7,108 bases of DNA from Lachnospiraceae bacterium (GTDB lineage: Bacteria > Bacillota_A > Clostridia > Lachnospirales > Lachnospiraceae), in assembly GCA_017614185.1 (NCBI GenBank), contig JAGACI010000095.1:1-7108 (forward strand), in the 5' to 3' direction. The position numbers and the translations under genes were made by a program. The notes below the pieces were generated by a model. The model had not been told where the DNA came from. It did no database searches and was given only the letters and a program-made list of their open reading frames with translations. Below, piece after piece: positions 1 through 6,036 of the stretch; positions within the stretch are counted from its first letter, which is position 1, and every line of letters begins with the position of its first letter.

Positions 1-569
1 ATAAGCATTGCTACAGTTGCAAGAAGAACTGCGATGCCGACATATATGGGCTCTTCCTGTTCGCACAAAGCTTTAAGATCTGTAACCAGTGCACTCATTC
101 CGGAAACATAGCACTGTTTGCCGGTTATTCTTCTTATCTCTTTAATTGCATCCATCGTGACATCCGATGATGTTGAGCTGTCAAAGAATACAGCCATCAT
201 CGTGCAGTCACCGTTGTTAAACATGTCGTAAACCTTATCAGGTAAAATCTCCATCGGGATCTCCACGTTTACGAATGAGTCATACCAGAGAACCGTGTCA
301 ACATGTTCAACTTCTCTTAGTTTTGCGGCAAGCGCTGCCGTATCTTTCGTATCCATTCCTTCAACTACTATGAAGGAAAATGCACCCTTACCAAACTCAT
401 CCATTAAGACGTTCTGTCCGATAACGGTATCCATGTCTTCAGGAAGATAGGTAAGCATATCGTAATTGATTCTCGTCTTAAGCATTCCTATTAAGGAAGG
501 AATCAAAAGAGCTATTGCAATTATGAGAATCAAAAACCTTTGTTTTACAATTCCTTTTGCCAGTTTCAT
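1..569 (-). CDS. MMPL/RND-family membrane transporter, N-terminal part (cut by window edge)
   Basis: Open frame from ATG at 569-567 to the window edge without a stop, 189 complete codons; the C-terminal bulk is outside. Residues about 10-30 form a hydrophobic first membrane helix. Residues 31-174 form a soluble extracytoplasmic loop that begins with NYDMLTYLPEDMDT, the tyrosine/proline-rich stretch typical of MMPL and RND-like transporters after helix 1. A second hydrophobic segment starts near residue 175 (PIYVGIAVLLATVAML). Family members are proton-driven exporters of lipids, drugs or other hydrophobic molecules, usually 700-1000 residues with 11-12 helices. The substrate cannot be told here. 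The start lies inside the stop codon of the upstream DUF308 gene (ATGA, 4-bp overlap). It has only a weak GGAG about 11 nt upstream, so translation is probably coupled to that gene. The family call is good; any specific function is unknown. Confidence 0.82.
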   Translation of the reverse strand, partial: MKLAKGIVKQRFLILIIAIALLIPSLIGMLKTRINYDMLTYLPEDMDTVIGQNVLMDEFGKGAFSFIVVEGMDTKDTAALAAKLREVEHVDTVLWYDSFVNVEIPMEILPDKVYDMFNNGDCTMMAVFFDSSTSSDVTMDAIKEIRRITGKQCYVSGMSALVTDLKALCEQEEPIYVGIAVLLATVAML

Positions 570-1156
570 ACTCTCTTATACTCCATTTCATCTATTCTGT
601 CGGAAAACTGATGATTAATAATCTTTACAGCGGTTGTCATTGTAACAAGGCTCATTATTCCGTCTGCCATAATGCAAAGTCCTAAGAGTCTTAACAAAGC
701 CAATCCCGATGCACCGGGGTTAAATATCAAAGTCAGTCCGATTATTCCTGCTATGATTGCCAGTGTGAAAATCATCCACCAGTGACCAACACCAAAGCTC
801 TTTGCATCAACTGAAATCTGAATCTTAAAAAGTGCATCCGCAAGAACCGCAAGTCCGATTGCCAGTGTCATAAACTCCATCATGTCTTCGGTTCTTAAAA
901 GTGTAATAACACCTAGCGTTATAAGCAGTATTCCGAATGCCAGGTCATATTGAAAAGCCAGTCTGAACAAATCCTTTGAAAAGTAACCGACTATCTTGAA
1001 TGCACCAAAAACAATCATTGCAATTCCGATTACCATTCCGATTACGTTGCCGTACTTGGCAGGTTCTGCAATCAACATGGCTCCGAAAATCATTAGGATG
1101 ATTGAAACAGCTATGCATCCAATCTTTGCGGTTTTCATAGGAACTACGCTTCTCAT
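566..1156 (-). CDS. DUF308/HdeD-like six-helix membrane protein
   Basis: 196-residue, very hydrophobic protein. About six membrane helices can be seen, near residues 8-29, 37-58, 66-87, 93-111, 126-146 and 150-175, arranged as repeated helix pairs with short turns and a FNPG turn at 145-148. The C-terminus is charged and cytosolic (DRIDEMEYKRV). This pattern fits the DUF308 (HdeD-like) family, known mainly from acid-stress HdeD of enteric bacteria; in Bacillota its role is not established. The start is the ATG at 1156-1154 because a perfect AGGAGG lies 8 nt upstream. The frame stays open further upstream to 1279, but that part would run through the promoter region and has no ribosome binding site. 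A second in-frame Met at residue 7 is possible but less well placed. The gene overlaps the following MMPL transporter gene by 4 bp (ATGA), suggesting the two products are made in step and perhaps act together. Confidence 0.8.
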   Translation of the reverse strand: MRSVVPMKTAKIGCIAVSIILMIFGAMLIAEPAKYGNVIGMVIGIAMIVFGAFKIVGYFSKDLFRLAFQYDLAFGILLITLGVITLLRTEDMMEFMTLAIGLAVLADALFKIQISVDAKSFGVGHWWMIFTLAIIAGIIGLTLIFNPGASGLALLRLLGLCIMADGIMSLVTMTTAVKIINHQFSDRIDEMEYKRV

Positions 1157-1164
1157 TTCTCTCG

Positions 1165-1170
1165 CCTCCT
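1165..1170 (-). promoter_or_regulatory. Ribosome binding site that fixes the DUF308 start
   Basis: The minus strand reads AGGAGG followed by eight bases and ATG (1156-1154). This is a full match to the Bacillota Shine-Dalgarno consensus at ideal spacing. It rules out the 41-residue longer N-terminal extension. Confidence 0.85.
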
Positions 1171-1208
1171 TTTTACAGTTTAGAGAATAACACCCTTCTA
1201 TACGAAGA

Positions 1209-1238
1209 AAAATAGACAGATATCCCGGTCTGTGCCAA
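1209..1238 (-). promoter_or_regulatory. Candidate sigma-A promoter of the DUF308-MMPL operon
   Basis: The minus strand has TTGGCA (1238-1233, 5 of 6 to TTGACA), an 18-bp spacer and TATTTT (1214-1209, 4 of 6 to TATAAT). Transcription would start near 1202, giving a leader of about 45 nt before the ATG at 1156. The site lies downstream of the TetR terminator, where the next operon needs a promoter. The -10 match is only moderate and the region is AT-rich, so other choices are possible, for example TATAGA closer to the gene. Confidence 0.4.
1216..1233. promoter_or_regulatory. Inverted repeat, possible TetR-type operator
   Basis: ACAGA (1216-1220) and TCTGT (1229-1233) form an 18-bp dyad with an 8-bp centre. 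It fills almost exactly the spacer between the candidate -35 and -10 elements of the DUF308-MMPL operon. TetR-family repressors often bind 15-20 bp dyads in this position, and a TetR gene lies immediately upstream. The arms are only 5 bp, so chance is not excluded. Confidence 0.3.
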
Positions 1239-1266
1239 AAATCAAGCACTCTCTGATCGATTGCAC

Positions 1267-1297
1267 AAAAAATAGGCAAACCATATAGGTTTGCCTA
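1267..1297 (-). terminator. Intrinsic terminator after the TetR gene
   Basis: A perfect 10-bp stem (TAGGCAAACC at 1273-1282 with GGTTTGCCTA at 1288-1297) encloses a 5-nt loop. On the minus strand it is followed directly by six T residues (1272-1267). It begins 13 nt past the TetR stop codon. The T-run is only on the minus-strand side, so it ends minus-strand transcription. It separates the TetR unit, and any read-through from the opp operon, from the DUF308-MMPL operon. Confidence 0.88.
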
Positions 1298-1310
1298 AAT
1301 TTGTTATAAA

Positions 1311-1868
1311 TTATGATTTTAAGCTTCTCTCAATAATCTCTTCAGGTATGCCCTTGCAAAGATCGCATATCCTCTTTGCGTCCTTGGGAAGTTCTTCATT
1401 AAGCCCGCTTTCAATCCAGTCGATAATCTGTCCAAACAGTAAACACTTGACCATTCGAATAGCTATCTCGGAATCTTCCTCAGATACATTTACATCTTTA
1501 AAAGCAGTCTCAAAATATCTTCTGACTATCTGCTCACAGTTTCGAAGAAGATATCTTTCCAGAACATCTCTGCTTACTGAATTATATATATGAAGGGCTG
1601 CCTTCTTATTGTTAAGCGTAAAAGAAACAGCGACCTGAAGTGCGTCTTCAATAGTATCGATTGTCGGATACTTTGAAAGCAGTTCATCGGCTTCCTCAGT
1701 AATAATCTCCTCAATCAAAGTCGGAATATCCTGAAAGTGATAATAGAAGGAATTCCTGTTGATACCGCACTCTTCGACAATATCTTTGACACTTATTTTA
1801 TTAAGAGGTTTCTCGTTTAAAAGTTTAATAAACGATTCCTTGATTGCCTTTTGTGTAAAATTGGCCAT
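1311..1868 (-). CDS. TetR/AcrR-family transcriptional regulator
   Basis: 185 residues, normal for the family. The N-terminal DNA-binding domain covers about residues 5-50, with a helix-turn-helix near 25-46 (ISVKDIVEECGINRNSFYYHF) ending in the FYYHF signature and followed by the acidic helix LIEEI. The rest is an all-helical ligand-binding and dimerisation domain of the short type seen in DhaS-like and other clostridial TetR proteins; its ligand cannot be read from sequence. The start ATG (1868-1866) has GGAAGG 7 nt upstream. The gene has its own promoter (1900-1928) and terminator (1267-1297). It lies between an oligopeptide importer and a DUF308-MMPL operon. TetR genes beside MMPL-type exporters usually repress them, so that operon is the likelier target, together with its own promoter. 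The family is certain; the target is inferred. Confidence 0.92.
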   Translation of the reverse strand: MANFTQKAIKESFIKLLNEKPLNKISVKDIVEECGINRNSFYYHFQDIPTLIEEIITEEADELLSKYPTIDTIEDALQVAVSFTLNNKKAALHIYNSVSRDVLERYLLRNCEQIVRRYFETAFKDVNVSEEDSEIAIRMVKCLLFGQIIDWIESGLNEELPKDAKRICDLCKGIPEEIIERSLKS

Positions 1869-1871
1869 TTA

Positions 1872-1899
1872 GTTTCCTTCCTTATATTGCGATGGAAAC
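1872..1899. repeat. Inverted repeat across the TetR transcription start and ribosome binding site
   Basis: GTTTCC (1872-1877) and GGAAAC (1894-1899) are perfect 6-bp arms 16 bp apart, 28 bp overall. The dyad begins directly after the -10 box of the TetR promoter and overlaps the GGAAGG ribosome binding site. It could be an autoregulatory operator. In transcripts reading through from oppF it could instead pair and mask the ribosome binding site. Neither role is proven, and arms this short can occur by chance. Confidence 0.3.
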
Positions 1900-1928
1900 A
1901 TTATACCCCCTTAAACACTTATTAACAA
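1900..1928 (-). promoter_or_regulatory. Sigma-A promoter of the TetR gene
   Basis: The minus strand has TTGTTA (1928-1923, 4 of 6), exactly 17 bp, then TATAAT (1905-1900, 6 of 6). Transcription should start near 1893, about 25 nt before the TetR ATG. The -35 element overlaps the last codons of the oppF-like gene, including part of its TAA stop (1924-1922). No terminator is visible between oppF and the TetR gene, so opp read-through may add to its expression. Confidence 0.75.
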
Positions 1929-2863
1929 GATTGAAGCACCTTTCTGTACTCGTCTGCTTCCTTCTTATTGGCAAGGATAAAGTGCTCATCCTCAATCTCA
2001 ACCCACTCAGGTTTGTCTACAGAGTAGTCGTGAACCGACTCATCGTAAACAAGAACCTTCTTGTTCTGCTCAAGGTCAGGATTCGGCATGGGAATAGCTG
2101 AAAGCAAAGCCTTGGTGTAAGGGTGCAAAGGATGTGCAAAAAGCTTCTCGGTGGGTGCAAGCTCAACAATCTTACCATGCTCGATAACAGCGATTCTGTC
2201 TGAGATAAATCTCATAACGGAAAGGTCGTGAGCAATGAATAAGTATGTGAGGTTTCTCTCTGCCTGAAGTTTTGAGAGGAGGTTAAGAACCTGCGCTCTG
2301 ATTGAAACATCAAGTGCTGAGATAGGCTCATCGGCAATGATAAAGGAAGGCTGCATAATAAGAGCTCTTGCGATTCCGATACGCTGTCTCTGTCCACCGG
2401 AGAACTCGTGAGGGAAACGGCTTGCGAACTCAGGAAGAAGGCCTACATCCAAAAGTGCCTGGTCAACTCTTTCCTTTATCTCTTTTTCTGAAAGTCCCTT
2501 CTGTACATTGATAAGACCTTCCTTAACAATATCGCTGACTTTCGCTCTGTCATTCAAGGATGCCATGGGATCCTGGAATATCATCTGAATGTTGTGAATT
2601 ACGTCCTTATCAAGCTCTTTGGGAATCTTACCGTTAATCTTCTTACCGTTAAAGATTACGTCACCACCGCTTGTAGGATACATTCTTATTATGGCACGTC
2701 CGATTGTGGTTTTACCGGAACCGGACTCACCTACGAGGCCGAAAGTTTCACCCTTGTAGATATTAAAGTTTACGCCTTTAACCGCCTCAAATAATGATTT
2801 GCCGTGTCCAAAGGAGACATGTAAGTCTTTTACCTCAAGTAAAACTTCTTTCTTATCAGCCAT
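1922..2863 (-). CDS. oppF: Oligopeptide ABC importer ATPase, OppF/AmiF-like
   Basis: 313-residue cytosolic ATPase that pairs with the OppD-like subunit to power peptide uptake. Visible motifs are Walker A GESGSGKT (45-52), Q-loop Gln97 in FQDP, ABC signature FSGGQRQR (154-161), Walker B IIADEP with catalytic Glu179, D-loop SALD (182-185), switch His212 and the OppD/F-type HPYT (247-250). The C-terminal tail (about 270-306, with VYDESVHDY and DKPEWVEI) resembles the tail of streptococcal AmiF, as I recall it, rather than the cysteine-bearing tail of enteric OppF/DppF. The start is ATG at 2863-2861, with AGGAGG 8 nt upstream. A GTG three codons earlier overlaps that ribosome binding site and is unlikely. 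It overlaps the OppD-like gene by 8 bp. It is the last gene of the opp operon; no terminator follows before the TetR gene. Confidence 0.93.
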   Translation of the reverse strand: MADKKEVLLEVKDLHVSFGHGKSLFEAVKGVNFNIYKGETFGLVGESGSGKTTIGRAIIRMYPTSGGDVIFNGKKINGKIPKELDKDVIHNIQMIFQDPMASLNDRAKVSDIVKEGLINVQKGLSEKEIKERVDQALLDVGLLPEFASRFPHEFSGGQRQRIGIARALIMQPSFIIADEPISALDVSIRAQVLNLLSKLQAERNLTYLFIAHDLSVMRFISDRIAVIEHGKIVELAPTEKLFAHPLHPYTKALLSAIPMPNPDLEQNKKVLVYDESVHDYSVDKPEWVEIEDEHFILANKKEADEYRKVLQSC

Positions 2864-3908
2864 TGTACACACCTCCTACTCTCTCCATATCCTTAATCAT
2901 CTGAAGAACCTTTGGAGGCTCAATCTTGGGTGCCCTGGGATCAAGAAGCCATGTCTTGGCCTTGTGTGTAGGACTAACCTCAAAGTAAGGAGGACGGTAT
3001 TCAAAATCTACTGCCAGTGCATAAGGGTTTCTGGGTGCAAAAGCATCGCCCTTAACAGGCAGGAACAGGTTCGGAGGAGTACCGTGAATGGAGCTTAACT
3101 CCTCCCCCTTTACGCCAAGCTGAGGAAGGGATGCGAGAAGCGCCCATGTATAAGGGTGCTTGGGCTCGTAGAAAATCTCTCTGCTTGTACCGACTTCTAT
3201 GATATCTCCCGCATACATAACAGCTACTCTGTCAGCAACGTTTGCAACAACACCAAGGTCATGTGTGATGTAAACGGTGGTTAAGTTGTACTTCTTCTGC
3301 ATGCTTCTGATAAGTTCAAGAATCTGAGCCTGGATTGTAACATCAAGCGCAGTTGTAGGCTCATCACAGATAAGAATCTTAGGGTTGCAGGCAAGTGCTA
3401 TAGCTATTGCAACTCTCTGTCTCATACCGCCTGAGAACTCATGAGGATACTGTTTGTATCTTCTTTCGGGTTCTGTGATTCCAACGTCTGTAAGTATCTC
3501 GATAACTCTCTTCTTACGCTCCTCTTTATTAAGAGTACTGTGATAACGAAGAGACTCGTCAATCTGCCATCCGATAGTCTTAAGAGGGTTAAGACATGTC
3601 ATGGGATCCTGCATTACCATAGCGATTTCGCTGCCGCAGATTTTCTCCCACTCTTCTTCCTTCTTAATCTTTGCAAGGTCTCTGCCCTGGTACATAATCT
3701 TACCGCTCTCGATAAAGCCGTTCTTGTCAAGAAGGCCCATACAGGTCTTTGTAAGTACTGATTTACCTGAGCCTGACTCTCCTACGATTGCAAGGCATTC
3801 ACCCTCGTAGATATCAAGGCTTACGCCTCTTATTGCATGGAGAATCTGTCCTCTTAAAGAGAACTTAATATTTATATCCTGAATCGATAAAATAGTTTTG
3901 TTTTCCAT
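2856..3908 (-). CDS. oppD: Oligopeptide ABC importer ATPase, OppD/AmiE-like
   Basis: 350-residue ATPase of the peptide importer. Motifs are Walker A GESGSGKS (43-50), Q-loop Gln100 in MQDP, signature FSGGMRQR (158-165), Walker B ILICDEP with Glu183, D-loop ALD (187-189), switch His216 and HPYT (251-254). The C-terminal oligopeptide/dipeptide region begins near GTPPN (276-280). Where enteric OppD and DppD have four cysteines, some shown to bind an iron-sulfur cluster, this protein reads [15 protein letters not shown], with Asp288, Asn294 and Asp301, and Thr319 at the fourth position. The cluster must be absent. The same replacement occurs in the streptococcal AmiE branch as I remember it, so this marks the subfamily and is not damage. 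The ribosome binding site is AAGGGGG, 7 nt before the ATG (3908-3906). The gene sits 12 bp after oppC and overlaps oppF by 8 bp. Confidence 0.93.
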   Translation of the reverse strand: MENKTILSIQDINIKFSLRGQILHAIRGVSLDIYEGECLAIVGESGSGKSVLTKTCMGLLDKNGFIESGKIMYQGRDLAKIKKEEEWEKICGSEIAMVMQDPMTCLNPLKTIGWQIDESLRYHSTLNKEERKKRVIEILTDVGITEPERRYKQYPHEFSGGMRQRVAIAIALACNPKILICDEPTTALDVTIQAQILELIRSMQKKYNLTTVYITHDLGVVANVADRVAVMYAGDIIEVGTSREIFYEPKHPYTWALLASLPQLGVKGEELSSIHGTPPNLFLPVKGDAFAPRNPYALAVDFEYRPPYFEVSPTHKAKTWLLDPRAPKIEPPKVLQMIKDMERVGGVYNG

Positions 3909-3920
3909 CTCGATACCCCC

Positions 3921-4982
3921 TTACATATGGTTCTTGGGGTCGGCTGCATCCGCAAATGCATTACCCACAAGATAGAAGCAAACTGTAATAATTGACAACA
4001 TGATTGCCGGGAAGAGCAACTGATATCTGAGTGAAGGTGACATCATAAGTGCACGTCCGGAATCTACCAGGTTACCAAGTGAAGGTGTATCAAGCGGAAC
4101 ACCAAGACCTATGTATGTAAGGAATACTTCGGATGCAATAGCTCCGGGAATTGCAAGAGCCATCTGAAGCATGATTACGGATACCATATGGGGAAGGAGG
4201 TTCTTGGTAATTACTCTCCATACGGGAGTACCAAGGCATCTGGATGCCATGTTAAACTCCTGGTCTCTTATGATAAGAACCTGGTTACGTATAAATCTTG
4301 CCATGCCAAGCCAGCCGGTAACACACATAGCAATAATAAGTGTCCTTACCGAAGGCTTCATAACATAGGAAGCAAGAATCAGAACAATGGTTGTAGGGAT
4401 ATTACTGATAACGTTGTAAAGCTCCGTAAAGAAGAAGTCCGTAGCTCTTACATATCCCCAGATCATACCCATGACAATACCAACAAATGCCTGGATAATA
4501 GCAACGGAGAAACCGATGAAAAGTGAGTTCTTGGTTCCTGCCCAGATTCTCGCCCACATATCCTGTCCGATTGCGTTCGTACCGAACCAGAACTCCTTGC
4601 CGGGAGCCTCGTTCATTATCTGCATTCCTGTTACGGGGTCATTGTTAATATAGTTGGGATCGTACTGGCCGGGAAGATAAGGCTGTATAAATGTGAAGAG
4701 CAAAATTACAGCGATAATTCCAAGCATTGTTACAGCCATCTTATTCTGGGAAAATGTTCTTACCGTACTTCCCCAATAAGAATAGCTTGAATAACCGGTC
4801 TTCTCTGCAGCTGCCTCATCGAGTGCATGAGGTGTAAAGAGGTCAGCCGGTATATTCTTAATCTCCTCTTCCGAGAGGTTGTCGTTCTTAAGTAATGCTT
4901 CCTTTTCAGCAGAAAGCAGTGTATCTGCAAGTTTCTCTGTCTTGCTGTCTTTGATTGAAAATCTGAAGGAAAGTTTAGCCAT
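3921..4982 (-). CDS. oppC: Oligopeptide ABC importer permease, OppC/AmiD-like
   Basis: 353-residue inner-membrane permease that forms the channel with OppB. A long charged cytosolic N-terminus (about residues 1-65) leads to the OppC N-terminal signature YSYWGSTVRTFSQNK (67-81) and helix 1 at about 83-101. The extracellular FWFGTNAIGQD (131-141) is the usual OppC/DppC FGTD-type motif. Further hydrophobic segments lie near 152-175, 195-207, 212-228, 265-288 and 322-341. The ATPase-contacting EAA loop is near 242-264 (NMASRCLGTPVWRVITKNLL plus P). The end FADAADPK (343-350) is the family's conserved C-terminus. The start ATG (4982-4980) has AGGAGG about 10 nt upstream and overlaps the oppB stop by one base (TAATG), a sign of translational coupling. 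The family call is firm; peptides as substrate follow from family and context. Confidence 0.92.
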   Translation of the reverse strand: MAKLSFRFSIKDSKTEKLADTLLSAEKEALLKNDNLSEEEIKNIPADLFTPHALDEAAAEKTGYSSYSYWGSTVRTFSQNKMAVTMLGIIAVILLFTFIQPYLPGQYDPNYINNDPVTGMQIMNEAPGKEFWFGTNAIGQDMWARIWAGTKNSLFIGFSVAIIQAFVGIVMGMIWGYVRATDFFFTELYNVISNIPTTIVLILASYVMKPSVRTLIIAMCVTGWLGMARFIRNQVLIIRDQEFNMASRCLGTPVWRVITKNLLPHMVSVIMLQMALAIPGAIASEVFLTYIGLGVPLDTPSLGNLVDSGRALMMSPSLRYQLLFPAIMLSIITVCFYLVGNAFADAADPKNHM

Positions 4983-5923
4983 TATCTTGAACCCTCCTTC
5001 TTTGTAAGACTGATTCTGGGATCCACAAGTGCCATGAGAAGGTCACCGAGTAAGAGACCGAAAATACCCAGAACCGCAAATATGATAACAAGGGCCTGAA
5101 CCATGTTGTTATCCTGTCTCTTGATAACTTCTACAAGAAGTCCGCCCATTCCGGGGATGGAATAGAGAGACTCTACATAGATTGATCCTGCAATCGTAAG
5201 GAGCATGGAACCGGGAATAAACTGAACCATGGGAACGATAGCGTTCCTGAAGACATGCTGTCTTGCAATCTTTGCCTTGGGAACACCTTTTGCCTTTGCC
5301 ATCTTGATATAATCTTTATTTTCTTCATCAACCATGTATCTTCTAAGCCACATAGCGTAACCTGCGATTGAAGGAAGTGCAAGTGACAAAATTGGAAGAA
5401 TCATAGTGATGGGTTTGTCATCGTCATATAACAGGCCGATTTTCAATGCGCTGGTTCCGTAAAGCTGTATTAACAGATAGTAAACCGCACTTGGCACTGC
5501 CTGAATCAAAATTATATATAAGGTACCGAGCTTATCTGCGATACCATTCTTTTTCTTAGCCATGAGAATGCCAAGGAGCATTCCGAGAGGGAGTGAAACT
5601 CCCATAGCCAAAAGGCCAAACTTAATAGAAATGGGGGCTTTCTTCTTTACAATCTTGGCAACCGGATAACCGTCTCTGTAACGAGTTGATTTACCAAGGT
5701 CACCTTTGAGAATCTGAACATAAAAACGTCCAAGCTGAACCGGAACAGGATCATTTAATCCCATTTTCTCAAGCTCATTATGAATCTGAGCATCCGTCAT
5801 CTGATCCAACTGTGAAAAGTAACCCTCAACAGGCATCAAACGAAGCAGTGAAAAAACAACTGCAATGATGATTGCCAGACTGACAATGGAACGAGCCAAT
5901 CTTTTAATGCAATACTTCAACAT
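4982..5923 (-). CDS. oppB: Oligopeptide ABC importer permease, OppB/AmiC-like
   Basis: 313-residue membrane permease, normal size for OppB/DppB and shorter than the extended AmiC of streptococci. Helix 1 is near residues 11-30. An extracellular segment follows with the family motif KGDLGKSTRY (73-82). More helices lie near 100-121, 133-155, 172-192, 232-252 and 275-299. The EAA loop that docks the ATPases is at about 204-231 (DYIKMAKAKGVPKAKI, then FRNAIVP). The protein ends with GDLLMALVDPRISL, the usual OppB terminus. The start ATG (5923-5921) has only a modest AGG 8 nt upstream, so its translation may be weaker than that of the neighbours. It is the first gene after the stem-loop that follows the binding-protein gene, and its stop overlaps the oppC start by one base. 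Confidence 0.92.
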   Translation of the reverse strand: MLKYCIKRLARSIVSLAIIIAVVFSLLRLMPVEGYFSQLDQMTDAQIHNELEKMGLNDPVPVQLGRFYVQILKGDLGKSTRYRDGYPVAKIVKKKAPISIKFGLLAMGVSLPLGMLLGILMAKKKNGIADKLGTLYIILIQAVPSAVYYLLIQLYGTSALKIGLLYDDDKPITMILPILSLALPSIAGYAMWLRRYMVDEENKDYIKMAKAKGVPKAKIARQHVFRNAIVPMVQFIPGSMLLTIAGSIYVESLYSIPGMGGLLVEVIKRQDNNMVQALVIIFAVLGIFGLLLGDLLMALVDPRISLTKKEGSR

Positions 5924-5966
5924 AGCGAATACCTATACCCTTTCTTCGCTCTTTACTTCTTAGTAA

Positions 5967-6002
5967 AACTGCCCCAGGAGGTATACTCCTCCTGAGGCAG
6001 TT
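5967..6002 (-). terminator. Intercistronic stem-loop, probable partial terminator or mRNA stabiliser
   Basis: A 15-bp stem (5967-5981 with 5988-6002) surrounds a 6-nt loop. In minus-strand RNA every position pairs, with a single G-U wobble; on the plus strand that position is a C-A mismatch, which supports minus-strand function. The T-run after the stem is short (four T residues, two of them within the stem, then AC), so termination is probably incomplete. It begins 34 nt past the binding-protein stop and ends 43 nt before oppB. Peptide importer operons commonly carry such a hairpin here, so that binding protein is made in excess of the permease complex. Confidence 0.75.
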
Positions 6003-6036
6003 ACCATTTGGATTATTCTATAATGCTTATCTTAAA

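Noticed and set aside
1157..1279. N-terminal 41-residue extension of the DUF308 frame
   Set aside because: It runs through the terminator edge and promoter region, has no ribosome binding site, and does not look like a membrane-protein N-terminus. The AGGAGG at 1165-1170 fixes the start at 1156.
2864..2872. GTG start adding three residues to OppF
   Set aside because: The GTG overlaps the AGGAGG that serves the ATG at 2863, so it cannot use that site and has no other.
2594..3761. Plus-strand frames opposite the ATPase genes
   Set aside because: They lack ribosome binding sites and family features, and they mirror strongly coding minus-strand genes.
5988..6000. AGGAGG-like sequence on the minus strand near 5993-5988 as a ribosome binding site for a small gene before oppB
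   Set aside because: It is one arm of the stem-loop, and no start codon lies at suitable spacing.
6019..6024. Plus-strand TATAAT downstream of the binding-protein gene
   Set aside because: There is no matching -35 element at 16-18 bp (GGCAGT at 17), and an AT-rich intergenic gap makes a chance hit likely.
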